Shown: in pieces, positions 46,802 to 54,836 of the stretch
Numbering within the stretch: position 1 is the stretch's first letter
Layout: every line of letters begins with the position of its first letter
Source: Maribacter algarum (ex Zhang et al. 2020)
GTDB taxonomy: Bacteria; Bacteroidota; Bacteroidia; Flavobacteriales; Flavobacteriaceae
Assembly: GCF_005885635.1 (NCBI RefSeq)
Contig: NZ_VATY01000002.1
Coordinates: 558,001-622,000, forward strand
Direction: 5' to 3'
Length of the DNA: 64,000 bases
Translations under genes and position numbers: made by a program
Notes under the pieces: generated by a model
What the model was told of the DNA's origin: nothing
What the model saw: the letters and a program-made list of their open reading frames with translations, nothing else
Databases searched by the model: none

Positions 46802-48307
46802 ATGGGCGAGAACCTAAACATTAATACGATATATACATCGGAGGATACTGCTGTGATGCAGCATCTGGTAAAGCGTTTGAAATCCTCTGAAAAAGACGCT
46901 GCCATCTCTATTTGGAATGATAATCCAATTCTACCAGAACAGGCTTGGAAACCCCGGGATGAATCGCGATTTAGGCAGACTGATATATTTATTCTTCTGG
47001 TAAGTGATGCTTTTATGCATTCGCAGTTTATCCAGCAGCTTGAATTTAAAATGGTCATCGACCAATACAAGGCTGGGAAGTCAACAGTTATTCCTATCAT
47101 TCTAGATCAATGTCCCTGGGATATTGATTTTCGGTCCGATGACTACAACTTCAATATGAATGAGTTGGGTGTTTTACCTGAGGGAGCAAAGCCCATAAAA
47201 GAATGGGAGTCGTCAGAACAGGTGTATAATGACATTGCAAAGGAAATAAAAGCAGTGATTGCTTCCTTGTCGCCAGATTCTATTCAGGAGGAACCCGAAG
47301 AAGATAAGGGTGAGCTATCGGCGAATCTAAAAGAAGAAGAGCAGATTGCCATAGCTTTTGATGAAGAAAAAGAGGTCAAAGAGGATAAAACACTCCAAGA
47401 AGAAATCGAAGCAAAGCGGCAAACTGAAGAGAATAGGCTGATGGAGGAGGCCGAAGCAAAACAACGCGCACTAGAGGAACAAAAACTTCAAAAAGAAGCG
47501 GAAACCAAAGCAAGGGCTGAAGAACAAAGACGGTCGGAAGCGGAGCTAAAAAGAAAAGCTGAAGAACAAAAGCTGCGAGAAGCCGAGGAATCCCGAAAGT
47601 TAGAGGAGACAAGGCGAAAGAAGGAGGAAGCTGAACTAAAAAACCAAGAAGAGCAAGAGCGATGGAAGCTTGAACAACAAAAAAAACAAGAGGTAGCGCA
47701 GAACAATACTCCTGTCGAGGAAACCTTAGAGCAGTCGCAATCTAAATCGAGAAAGAAGTTTTTGATAGCCGGTATCATTGCTGCTCTAGCAATCATTGGC
47801 ATATGGACTTTCAATAGCGGAACCGACGAAGCGATAGAACCTGCTGTAGATACCAATTCAGTGGATGTAGAAGATTCAATTCCCGTTGAAAAAACTGAAA
47901 CTGAACCTGTGGTCGAGGAAGAATCTCTCCCGGAATTGGTAATTGGGGACCAATATGATGGCGGCATAGTGTTCGCCATAGATTCGGATGGTAAGTCCGG
48001 AAAGGTAGTGCATATAGATGACGCGGGCCCTATGCCCTGGGCGGATGCGATGATTATCCATGATAAATTGGGCAAAGGGTGGCGATTACCAACACTAGAT
48101 GAATTGAAAGTTTTATACAACTCCTTGGGACAAGGAGCATCGAACAGTGCAGAATTTGCGGACAAGTTATATTGGAGTGCAACACCTTATGATGAATTCC
48201 AGGCGCGGCTTTTACAATTCCGTACCGGGAATACCTCTTATCACTACAACAAAGAAGCCGAGCACCGTCAATTTCTAGTTCGTGCAGTTCGGGACTTTAC
48301 TCGCTAA
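46802..48307 (+). CDS. TIR-coiled-coil-transmembrane-Lcl (DUF1566) protein
   Basis: 501 residues, an unusual architecture. Residues about 6-155 are a TIR domain (NINTIYTSEDTAVMQHL, SIWNDNPILPEQAW, TDIFILLVSDAFMHSQF, STVIPIILDQCPW); Glu81 in QQLEF sits where TIR NADases carry their catalytic Glu. Residues about 165-305 are a charged Glu/Lys/Arg-rich coiled coil. One membrane helix lies at about 320-337 after a basic RKK. The C-terminal 120 residues are an Lcl/DUF1566 domain (DQYDGGIVFAIDSDG, GKGWRLPTLDELK, YWSATPYDEFQA, RAVRDF). TIR in the cytoplasm and Lcl outside is predicted. Role unknown; TIR proteins act in NAD depletion or signalling defence. Confidence 0.8.
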   Translation: MGENLNINTIYTSEDTAVMQHLVKRLKSSEKDAAISIWNDNPILPEQAWKPRDESRFRQTDIFILLVSDAFMHSQFIQQLEFKMVIDQYKAGKSTVIPIILDQCPWDIDFRSDDYNFNMNELGVLPEGAKPIKEWESSEQVYNDIAKEIKAVIASLSPDSIQEEPEEDKGELSANLKEEEQIAIAFDEEKEVKEDKTLQEEIEAKRQTEENRLMEEAEAKQRALEEQKLQKEAETKARAEEQRRSEAELKRKAEEQKLREAEESRKLEETRRKKEEAELKNQEEQERWKLEQQKKQEVAQNNTPVEETLEQSQSKSRKKFLIAGIIAALAIIGIWTFNSGTDEAIEPAVDTNSVDVEDSIPVEKTETEPVVEEESLPELVIGDQYDGGIVFAIDSDGKSGKVVHIDDAGPMPWADAMIIHDKLGKGWRLPTLDELKVLYNSLGQGASNSAEFADKLYWSATPYDEFQARLLQFRTGNTSYHYNKEAEHRQFLVRAVRDFTR

Positions 48308-48356
48308 TGTTGAAAAATACTGTATTGAATTTCTTACGATTAATTAATTTTCCCGA

Positions 48357-48374
48357 CCAAATTCGATAATTTGG
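48357..48374. promoter_or_regulatory. Palindrome upstream of the DNA methyltransferase
   Basis: Arms CCAAATT (48357-48363) and AATTTGG (48368-48374) flank CGAT, 34 nt before the methyltransferase ATG. It could be an operator, as many restriction-modification genes are autoregulated, or a small hairpin. No U-tract follows, so terminator function is unlikely. Confidence 0.4.
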
Positions 48375-48407
48375 ATTTCTCATTTGTATATCTAAATATC
48401 ATAATGC

Positions 48408-49697
48408 ATGCCCATTAGAGTTATTGAGCTTTTTGCGGGAGTTGGCGGGTTTCGAATCGGCCTTGAAGGCTACCCCAAAAGAGAAGATGCCAACTATGAA
48501 GTAGTATGGAGCAATCAATGGGAGCCAAGTACGAAGACACAACATGCGAATAGGGTTTATGAAAACCGTTGGCCAAATTCCAATCATTACGGAGCTAATA
48601 TCGAAGAGGTCATTGAAAATGATTTTTATGTAATTCCCGATCATGATTTGTTGGTTGGGGGGTTTCCCTGTCAAGACTATTCCGTCGCAACCACTTTAAA
48701 AAACTCAAAAGGCTTAATTGGTAAAAAAGGCGTGTTATGGTGGAGTATCGAAGCTATCTTAAGACGAAAAGAACAAAAGCCGAAATACTTAATGCTAGAG
48801 AATGTAGATCGGTTATTAAAATCTCCGTCAAAACAACGCGGAAGGGATTTTGCAGTAATGCTAGCTTCACTGAACAATTTGGGGTATGCAGTGGAGTGGC
48901 GTGTTATCAATGCTGCGGAATATGGTATGCCGCAACGAAGGCGAAGGGTATTCTTTTTGGCGTATCATAAGAGCTCAGACTTATTTAAGAGAATTGAAAG
49001 CACTGTTAACAAGGAAGATTGGCTGGATACTGATGGTATTATTGCTAGTGCTTTTCCCATAAGGGAAATATTGAGCGGTTTATTACACAGTGGAACAATA
49101 GGAAATGATTTAATACAAGTTTCCGAAAAATTTAATCTTGTAGGAAAAGACAGTCCGTTCGCGAATAGCGGCTTGATGATTAATGGGGAGTTTATCACCG
49201 CGAAGACGATCCCATCTTTTGGTGGGCCAATGCAAACCCTGGGGGATATGCTAATTGATTCAAAGGATGTTCCCGAAGAATTCTTTATTACCAAAGCGGA
49301 TATTACCAAAGCCAAAGGATGGAAATACTTAAAGGGTGCAAAAAAGGAAGTACGACAAACCAAAGAAGGGTTTAAATATAATTACAGTGAAGGCAGTATG
49401 ATTTTTCCTGATGCCTTAGACAATGCATCAAGAACCATTATAACAGGAGAGGGTGGTGCATCTCCTTCGCGTTTCAAACATGTAGTAGAGCAGGATGGAA
49501 GATTGCGAAGACTTATGCCTGTAGAATTGGAGCGTTTAAATATGTTTCCAGACAATCACACCCAATTGGAGGGGATTTCGGATACGAAAAGAGCATTTTT
49601 TATGGGAAATGCCTTGGTAGTTGGGATTGTTGAAAAACTAGGCCAGGAATTGGCCAGAAGGATACATGTTATTGAAAGTCAAAAAGAATTTGTCTGA
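48408..49697 (+). CDS. DNA (cytosine-5)-methyltransferase, apparently without partner endonuclease
   Basis: 429 residues with the ordered C5 motifs: I VIELFAGVGGFRIGLEG (residues 5-21), IV GGFPCQDYS with catalytic Cys88, VI LENVDRLL (Glu131), VIII GMPQRRRRVFFLAY (about 173-186), then a target-recognition region at about 190-330, and X MGNALVVGIVEKLGQEL. All catalytic residues are present. No restriction endonuclease gene is recognised next to it. It follows the TIR gene by 100 nt on the same strand. Recognition sequence cannot be read from the sequence. Confidence 0.93.
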   Translation: MPIRVIELFAGVGGFRIGLEGYPKREDANYEVVWSNQWEPSTKTQHANRVYENRWPNSNHYGANIEEVIENDFYVIPDHDLLVGGFPCQDYSVATTLKNSKGLIGKKGVLWWSIEAILRRKEQKPKYLMLENVDRLLKSPSKQRGRDFAVMLASLNNLGYAVEWRVINAAEYGMPQRRRRVFFLAYHKSSDLFKRIESTVNKEDWLDTDGIIASAFPIREILSGLLHSGTIGNDLIQVSEKFNLVGKDSPFANSGLMINGEFITAKTIPSFGGPMQTLGDMLIDSKDVPEEFFITKADITKAKGWKYLKGAKKEVRQTKEGFKYNYSEGSMIFPDALDNASRTIITGEGGASPSRFKHVVEQDGRLRRLMPVELERLNMFPDNHTQLEGISDTKRAFFMGNALVVGIVEKLGQELARRIHVIESQKEFV

Positions 49698-49713
49698 ACG
49701 CGCTAATGGCTTT

Positions 49714-50376
49714 CTAGTCAGCGAGTGGTGTCAGCTCTAAAGCAGTGTACAATTTCACCAATGATGCCCCATGTCTTGGATACGTCAATTTTTGCTTGGT
49801 ACTAAAGTGTTTGAGAAGGGTTGGAAGAATGATTTCCCGCCGATCAGCAAAATCTTCCTTAGCACTTTTTCCGGTTAAGACTTTTAGCCCAAAATCTAGG
49901 AGGGGTGATTTACCGGGAGTCACAACCATAAAGCTTCCGTTGGGTTTTAGAATTCTCTTTACCTCTCTGCAAACCGCATCTAAATCCGAAACAAATTCCA
50001 AAGCACTTACCGCAACTACAAAATCAAAAGAGTTATTCTCCCATTTCATCTTTTCCGCTCCACCGGAAACAAGTTCTGCGTCAACATTAACCTCTAGTAG
50101 TCTTTCAGCAACTTCTGCGGTTTTTTCATGTATGTCGACACCGTAAACTTTGTCGGCATGATTTGCCAATTCAGGAAGAAAAACACCACTTCCGTAGCCA
50201 ATCTCAAGTAGACGTTCACCGTGCTTCTCGACAAGCATTTTTTTAACCAAGCGAAATCGGGAACAAGAAATCGTACCGAGTACCGGGCGATAGTTCCAGT
50301 CAGCGTGATCAACTTCACCGGTTTTAATCAAAGATGTTAGGGGTAGCAGTTTTAAATCTTTTGCGTCTGTTTTCAT
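49714..50376 (-). CDS. Class I SAM-dependent methyltransferase
   Basis: 220 residues. The SAM motif LLEIGYGSGVFLPELA (motif I), VYGVDIHEKT (motif II) and FDFVVAVSALEFVSDLDAVCREVKRILKPNGSFMVVTPG (in parts; Methyltransf_11 core) are clear. Small-molecule or lipid substrate likely; unknown. It converges on the DNA methyltransferase gene with only 16 nt between their stops. Confidence 0.88.
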   Translation of the reverse strand: MKTDAKDLKLLPLTSLIKTGEVDHADWNYRPVLGTISCSRFRLVKKMLVEKHGERLLEIGYGSGVFLPELANHADKVYGVDIHEKTAEVAERLLEVNVDAELVSGGAEKMKWENNSFDFVVAVSALEFVSDLDAVCREVKRILKPNGSFMVVTPGKSPLLDFGLKVLTGKSAKEDFADRREIILPTLLKHFSTKQKLTYPRHGASLVKLYTALELTPLAD

Positions 50377-50452
50377 CTCTTATCGAATTTAACAAAGACG
50401 GGGCAAAAGGAAAAGTATATAAAAATTTCCAATTATCCTAAAGGTGCTAAAA

Positions 50453-50491
50453 AAAAATGGGTTAAGAAGGCACAGTATTTCTCAACCCATT
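50453..50491 (-). terminator. Intrinsic terminator after the 32-residue peptide gene
   Basis: Arms AATGGGTTAAGAA (50456-50468) and TTCTCAACCCATT (50479-50491) pair at 12 of 13 positions with a 10-nt loop; on the minus strand a run of Ts follows. Its position 35 nt after the small frame at 50526-50624 supports that frame being transcribed. Confidence 0.75.
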
Positions 50492-50525
50492 CAATTTTTT
50501 AATAACCAAAAAGTACTTTTGCTAC

Positions 50526-50624
50526 TTACACATCGGTAAAGAAGAGCACATAGATACTCCATAGAAAACAAAAGCCGCAATATGCGTAAACTAAAATGTC
50601 GTTAATTGTAGTTTTCTCATCCAT
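50526..50624 (-). CDS. Very small putative membrane peptide (32 residues)
   Basis: Sequence begins MDEKTTINDILVYAYCGFCF and continues with a hydrophobic WSIYVLFF stretch, one possible membrane helix. The stop is followed by a good intrinsic terminator in the same direction. No homolog recognised. Coding status rests on the terminator and the hydrophobic pattern only. Confidence 0.4.
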   Translation of the reverse strand: MDEKTTINDILVYAYCGFCFLWSIYVLFFTDV

Positions 50625-50866
50625 AATATTGGGTTTTAATATAAAACGGGATGAGGGCAATGAAGAAGTATTTGATTCGTGCAACGAACAGAATACTCGA
50701 TTTGATGTAAAATACCCGATTAGTGGTACGGGTTCATCTTTGAAAGGAAAAGAAGAAAATTACGTATATCCTTGAAAAATAGCAGTTTAACAGAGTTGTA
50801 CTTACCTGGTAAACTATAAATTGGCCTATTCCTATATATTTCCGCTAACCAACGTGCGACGAGCGA

Positions 50867-51691
50867 CTACTTAGTAACGTTTATCAAAACGGCCTCGCAG
50901 CTTTTCAAATCGGAGTTAAGAATAATATTTTCAGAAACTGCCCCATCTGTTATTTCTATGGAAACCGTGTTCGGAGGGTATTGTCCCAGATTGTGTGCGT
51001 ATAAGAATAGATCATTGGGTTTGTTGGGGTCAAGCTTTAGCTCGAAAACTTTCTTGGTATACTCCAAAAGATATTTGGAGACAATTGCCTCACCATTTAG
51101 ATAAATGGAAACGATATCCCCATCTTTTCTACCATGGTCCCAAAGATTAATTTGAATGTTTGCACCGGTTACGTTTAATTCTTTGACATAGTTGATACTT
51201 CTACCATCAAAATTCTCTCGGATAACCGGCTTTTCGGGAATCTTCTCGACAACAGTTGACTTTACTCTCGGTACTTTCTTAATAGTGAACATTGAGGTGG
51301 CAAACTTTGCTATACTGTATTTATCTTCAGGAAATAATTCAATACCGAATACACGGTAATTATCACCCTCCATACCTGGATCAAGTTGTATCTCATCAAT
51401 GAAATTGGTATTGCTGAAAATACCCAGCTCTTGTACAACCATATCGTCTTTTGATAAATAGAACTGTATGGTTTTGTTTTCAGGAATGTTTTCAGTAGAC
51501 CATTCTAACTTGGCCTTACCAGGTGACATCCAAACGGTATTGCTATTCGGATTACTTATCGTAATGGCAGTTTTTGAATAGGATTGCTCTGTTTGATTTG
51601 CACAAAGCGTGTTAGTATGGCCATTTTTGGAATGGAGAAAATAAGATTGAAAAAAGCATATCGCTACAGCGAAAAAGACTATGTGTTTCAT
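50867..51691 (-). CDS. Secreted protein with a Kre9/KNH-like domain
   Basis: 274 residues with a signal peptide (MKHIVFFAVAICFFQSYFL). Residues about 40-130 (ITISNPNSNTVWMSPGKAKLEWST) match the Kre9/KNH-type Ig-like pattern; residues about 165-270 (INLWDHGRKDGDIVSIYLNG, DLFLYAHNLGQYPPNTVSIEI, in parts) form a second beta domain seen in Bacteroidota secreted proteins. No catalytic motif seen. Role unknown, perhaps glycan or surface interaction. Confidence 0.7.
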   Translation of the reverse strand: MKHIVFFAVAICFFQSYFLHSKNGHTNTLCANQTEQSYSKTAITISNPNSNTVWMSPGKAKLEWSTENIPENKTIQFYLSKDDMVVQELGIFSNTNFIDEIQLDPGMEGDNYRVFGIELFPEDKYSIAKFATSMFTIKKVPRVKSTVVEKIPEKPVIRENFDGRSINYVKELNVTGANIQINLWDHGRKDGDIVSIYLNGEAIVSKYLLEYTKKVFELKLDPNKPNDLFLYAHNLGQYPPNTVSIEITDGAVSENIILNSDLKSCEAVLINVTK

Positions 51692-51750
51692 TATGAATAG
51701 ATTACCGGACTTATAAGGGCTCTGGTGTGGGACTAACTTTTTAACGCAAA

Positions 51751-51780
51751 AAAAAACCTCATATTGTAATGAGGTTTTTT
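51751..51780 (-). terminator. Intrinsic terminator after the Tat aminotransferase gene
   Basis: Stem AAAAAACCTCAT (51751-51762) / ATGAGGTTTTTT (51769-51780), 6-nt loop, with T-run on the minus strand. It lies 20 nt after the stop of the aminotransferase gene. Confidence 0.85.
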
Positions 51781-51799
51781 GTGTTTTTCAAAAAGTTAC

Positions 51800-52912
51800 T
51801 CATGCCATAACTTTTTTTAGGGCTTTTCCGAATTGTTCCACTTCTTCAATCCTACCTGTACTGATACGAGCCCAGTCATAAAAAGGAGGAAATGGTCTAC
51901 CTATTGCGACATTTTCCTTTTTCATGTCTTTTATAAGTTCATCAATATGTCTTCCTGATTTGAAGAAGACGAAGTTGGTATGTGACTTTATGTACTCTAA
52001 ACCAAGATTATCTAGCGAATTATAAATTATTTGTTTGCCTTCTGAAGATTTTTGAATACTAAATTTATAAAACTCATCATCTTTCAAGGCTTCTTTTGCC
52101 GCAGCGATTGCCAGAATATTCGTTCTCGCCATAACACTACTCTTCAAACGTCTGGCAATATCGGGTCGCGTCACCAAGTATCCAATGCGAAGTCCTGCCA
52201 TTCCGTAAACCTTTGAAAAAGTTTTAGAAACAATAACATTGCTTCCTTCCTTAACCAATTCGACCATGGACGGGTAATCTGGTTCGGTTATAAAATCATA
52301 ATAGGCTTCGTCACTAAAAACAACTGCCCTTTCACTTACCGAACTGCAAAAATCTTTGAGTTTGTTTTTTTCTATAATGGTTCCCGTTGGGTTATTCGGA
52401 TTGCAGATGTAAACCAAGCTCGTTTTACTGGTAATACGTTTTTCCATAGCGTCCAAATCGTGATTCATGTTTTCATCTACGGGCACCCTATGCACAAAAG
52501 AACCGTGTACCTCGGCATACCTTAATATTTGTTGAAAGGTTGGGTCAGCGGCAACAATTTCCCCGCCTGACATTCCGTAAATAAGCCCTGCAGTGCAAAG
52601 TCCCTCTCCTGAACCTCCGGTAACTACGATATGGTCTTTGGAAACACCTTCTTTTTCGGCAATCATTTGTACCAATTCACCTAATACTGCAAATGGATAT
52701 CGACAAGCACTATCAAAAGTATTGGTAATGGCCTGACGCACGCGTTTTGAAGGCCCATAGGGGTTTTCGTTGGAACTTAACTTGGCAATTTTGTTCTTTA
52801 AATCGGGTATGCTCGGTGTTTCAAGGGCTAATGCTTCTAAGCCTCCCAGCATCGCAAATCCCCCAGAAAGGCCAACTGTTCTTAGCCATTTACGTCGGTC
52901 AATTGTTTTCAT
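51800..52912 (-). CDS. Tat-exported PLP aminotransferase, HisC-like
   Basis: 370 residues of fold-type I aminotransferase class I/II. The core has SSNENPYGPSKRV, CNPNNPTGT, VVFSDEAYYDF and SKTFSKVYGMAGLRIGY with the Schiff-base Lys234, as in histidinol-phosphate aminotransferase. The N-terminus adds a twin-arginine signal (DRRKWLRTVGLSGGFAMLGG), which is absent from cytoplasmic HisC. It is therefore probably exported folded with PLP to the periplasm; the substrate is unknown. Confidence 0.85.
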   Translation of the reverse strand: MKTIDRRKWLRTVGLSGGFAMLGGLEALALETPSIPDLKNKIAKLSSNENPYGPSKRVRQAITNTFDSACRYPFAVLGELVQMIAEKEGVSKDHIVVTGGSGEGLCTAGLIYGMSGGEIVAADPTFQQILRYAEVHGSFVHRVPVDENMNHDLDAMEKRITSKTSLVYICNPNNPTGTIIEKNKLKDFCSSVSERAVVFSDEAYYDFITEPDYPSMVELVKEGSNVIVSKTFSKVYGMAGLRIGYLVTRPDIARRLKSSVMARTNILAIAAAKEALKDDEFYKFSIQKSSEGKQIIYNSLDNLGLEYIKSHTNFVFFKSGRHIDELIKDMKKENVAIGRPFPPFYDWARISTGRIEEVEQFGKALKKVMA

Positions 52913-53002
52913 AAGTATCTCATTTTGAATAGAAAGATACTAATAAATAGTATGCCATTATGACAACTAATTAAGAAGTTACTGATTCGTTAGATTCAGA
53001 AA

Positions 53003-53179
53003 TTATAGTACATCAGTACTGTCTAAATCATCTCCTCCATTTCCATAGTCGCCACCACCTCCATATTTGGTATAGGTCGTGATGAGGTACGATACCAGTA
53101 TGATACCCCCAATGATAGCAGCACCTGTCCAAAACTGTTCTTTGGTCACCTCAGTTGCTTTAAATAAAAAGAATTGCAT
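53003..53179 (-). CDS. Small single-pass membrane protein (58 residues)
   Basis: Not long enough for a usual 60-residue cut-off. Starts MQFFLFKATEVTKEQFWTGA, followed by one clear helix (AAIIGGIILVSYLITTY) and a glycine- and Asp-rich tail (GGGGDYGNGGDDLDST). The amphipathic start, TM segment and acidic tail look like a real small membrane protein. It begins 17 nt after the stop of the 135-residue gene upstream, so they may be co-transcribed. Confidence 0.6.
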   Translation of the reverse strand: MQFFLFKATEVTKEQFWTGAAIIGGIILVSYLITTYTKYGGGGDYGNGGDDLDSTDVL

Positions 53180-53196
53180 TCAATTGGATTTGAAAA

Positions 53197-53604
53197 TTAT
53201 TGTTCTAACAATTGCTCTGCTTTTTTTATGCTGGAATTAATTTCCTTGCGAAGTGCTTTTACTTTTTTATATTCCTCATCAAGCCAAATCTTTTTTTCTT
53301 CGTTAAGTGCTTTTCCTTTCATCATCTCATCAGCTGTAAAGCGTTCGCCAAAGCCTTGCATCCAAGTCATCATAGATTTGTTGCTGGCTTTTAAAGCCTT
53401 GATGGCTTGTTGGTGTTTTTGTCCTGTTTTTGTAGAATCAACCTTGGGCTGGAGTTGGTTTATCAGCTTCACCAAATTTGACATTTTGGGCATTATTTCA
53501 TCATGAATATCCACGACCTCTTGCATTCTTGAAGGTTCTTGGGCATAGTTGGAAAGTGAATTGCCAAATAGAAATGCGAGTAATATGAATCGTAGGCTCT
53601 TCAT
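53197..53604 (-). CDS. Secreted coiled-coil protein of unknown function
   Basis: 135 residues with a signal peptide (LRFILLAFLFGNSLSNYA). The mature protein is predicted helical with Lys/Glu-rich segments (KKVKALRKEINSSIKKAEQLL), giving a short coiled coil. No domain recognised; annotated in relatives simply as a hypothetical or viral-A-inclusion-like protein. It is not known to interact with the neighbours. Confidence 0.72.
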   Translation of the reverse strand: MKSLRFILLAFLFGNSLSNYAQEPSRMQEVVDIHDEIMPKMSNLVKLINQLQPKVDSTKTGQKHQQAIKALKASNKSMMTWMQGFGERFTADEMMKGKALNEEKKIWLDEEYKKVKALRKEINSSIKKAEQLLEQ

Positions 53605-53727
53605 TACAAATTTATCTTCTTTGAGTTCTAAACAAAGATATTGCTATGGAGTATACATAAAAAATCTATCGCGCCGGTTTGGTCGAGTATTTGGCCAGCT
53701 ATACCGAAAGTTATTTAAGTTTGGGGT

Positions 53728-54291
53728 TTAGAGCTGGTATTCCTCGTGATTGTGTTCGTCTTCCTTGGGCGTTTCTGGTACAAAAACATCTTTCAAAATG
53801 TAAGCGGCAATCATTGTTATACCCAATGATAGGAGATGAAGAGAATAATCCCAGTTCAGTATTTTAAGAAGGCTTCCAGAGATTACACTTAATGTACCCA
53901 AAACTAAAGCACAATTCCATAATATGTGGTAGAGGGTGTTTTGAGCTCGGCGATCTTCATCTAAGAAGTATGCCGTTCCTTCCATAATAAACCATAAAAC
54001 AAATGCAATGGACGTCATTGTCAGAAAGAAAAGGGTATAAGGAAATTTCAGTACTGTGAAAACTCCATACAAAGACCAAAACGAAACAAGTACTAACTTG
54101 ATATAGTCCAAAAAGTGCTTTTCACTTTTCACGAAGAACCGAATCGTGTATAAAATACCTAAAGTTGCAAAACCAGATAATAGAATTTTTGAAGTGTAGG
54201 GCCATTCAAACAATTTACCCATTATACCAGATAATAAAATGGCCAATGAAATACGAAGTGGTATTTTCAAAATCTTTTTATTGGTTGACAT
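53728..54291 (-). CDS. Multipass membrane protein of unknown function
   Basis: 187 residues with about five or six membrane helices and a His- and Glu-rich cytoplasmic tail (PKEDEHNHEEYQL). The pattern of short polar turns between helices (GKLFEWPY, LLKILNWDY) resembles the GldL-like membrane families of the phylum but homology is not established. The next gene upstream on the strand starts 18 nt before it. Confidence 0.72.
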   Translation of the reverse strand: MSTNKKILKIPLRISLAILLSGIMGKLFEWPYTSKILLSGFATLGILYTIRFFVKSEKHFLDYIKLVLVSFWSLYGVFTVLKFPYTLFFLTMTSIAFVLWFIMEGTAYFLDEDRRAQNTLYHILWNCALVLGTLSVISGSLLKILNWDYSLHLLSLGITMIAAYILKDVFVPETPKEDEHNHEEYQL

Positions 54292-54309
54292 AGGGATACA
54301 TTTTTAAGG

Positions 54310-54753
54310 TTAAATAGCCTTAATGTTCGCACGAAGCCCTTCCATAATACCAATGATATTATGCACGGTCTCTTTCAAATAGTGCTTGATTAAAACATGG
54401 GGAATACGGATTGTAGTAAATCCGTTTTTAAACGAATGCATGGCCTCTTCTAAATCATTAATGGCTTGTTCATGCGTCATCATATGATATTCACAATCCA
54501 CAATAATATTTAGTTTGACTCTTGAAATGGCAATGTCTATAGACTTTTTGCCATCCCACCATTCTAACATTGCGCTAACGCCTACCTCCTTTAATCCATA
54601 GTATAACTGTATGGCTTCAATGGGGGTGCCGTTTTGATTATTCAACTTTTCCATTCGAGTTCTGTGTTGGTGACACAGTTCAATTCCTAAAGAATCCATC
54701 GAATTTTTATGGTCGACATAACCGAGTTCTACATTACATTCTAAACAGGTCAT
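54310..54753 (-). CDS. Zinc-finger protein with a PD-(D/E)XK-like nuclease fold, possibly decayed
   Basis: 147 residues. N-terminal CLEC (Cys3/Cys6) with CHQH (Cys27, His30) is a probable zinc finger. Residues about 60-120 carry the Vsr/DUF559-type pattern: VSAMLEWWDGKKSIDIAI (Glu64, Asp73), INIIVD-like strand with Asp86 and His90, and FTTIRIP. The position normally occupied by the catalytic Glu before Asp86 is Ile84, so nuclease activity is doubtful. Fold assignment is by pattern only. Confidence 0.55.
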   Translation of the reverse strand: MTCLECNVELGYVDHKNSMDSLGIELCHQHRTRMEKLNNQNGTPIEAIQLYYGLKEVGVSAMLEWWDGKKSIDIAISRVKLNIIVDCEYHMMTHEQAINDLEEAMHSFKNGFTTIRIPHVLIKHYLKETVHNIIGIMEGLRANIKAI

Positions 54754-54836
54754 TTAAGTAGGTTAATTTTGATTTGGGATTAGTATAACCACGCCAATTT
54801 TGAATTAGTATATAATTCCGATGTATGGTATGGCAC

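Larger units (their letters stand above)
50377..50866. other. 490-nt gap with a tiny gene and a terminator
   Basis: Contains a strong hairpin terminator (50456-50491) and one small open frame encoding a hydrophobic 32-residue peptide (50526-50624, minus). The remaining 240 nt upstream of the secreted-protein gene show no further gene or repeat. Confidence 0.6.

Noticed and set aside
47488-48165. 225-codon minus-strand frame opposite the TIR gene
   Set aside because: Ser-rich shadow of the Glu/Lys-rich coiled-coil frame; no signal or domain, and the plus-strand frame is strongly supported.
48408-50376. Restriction-modification system formed by the C5 methyltransferase and the next gene
   Set aside because: The next gene is a small-molecule-type SAM methyltransferase on the other strand, not an endonuclease.
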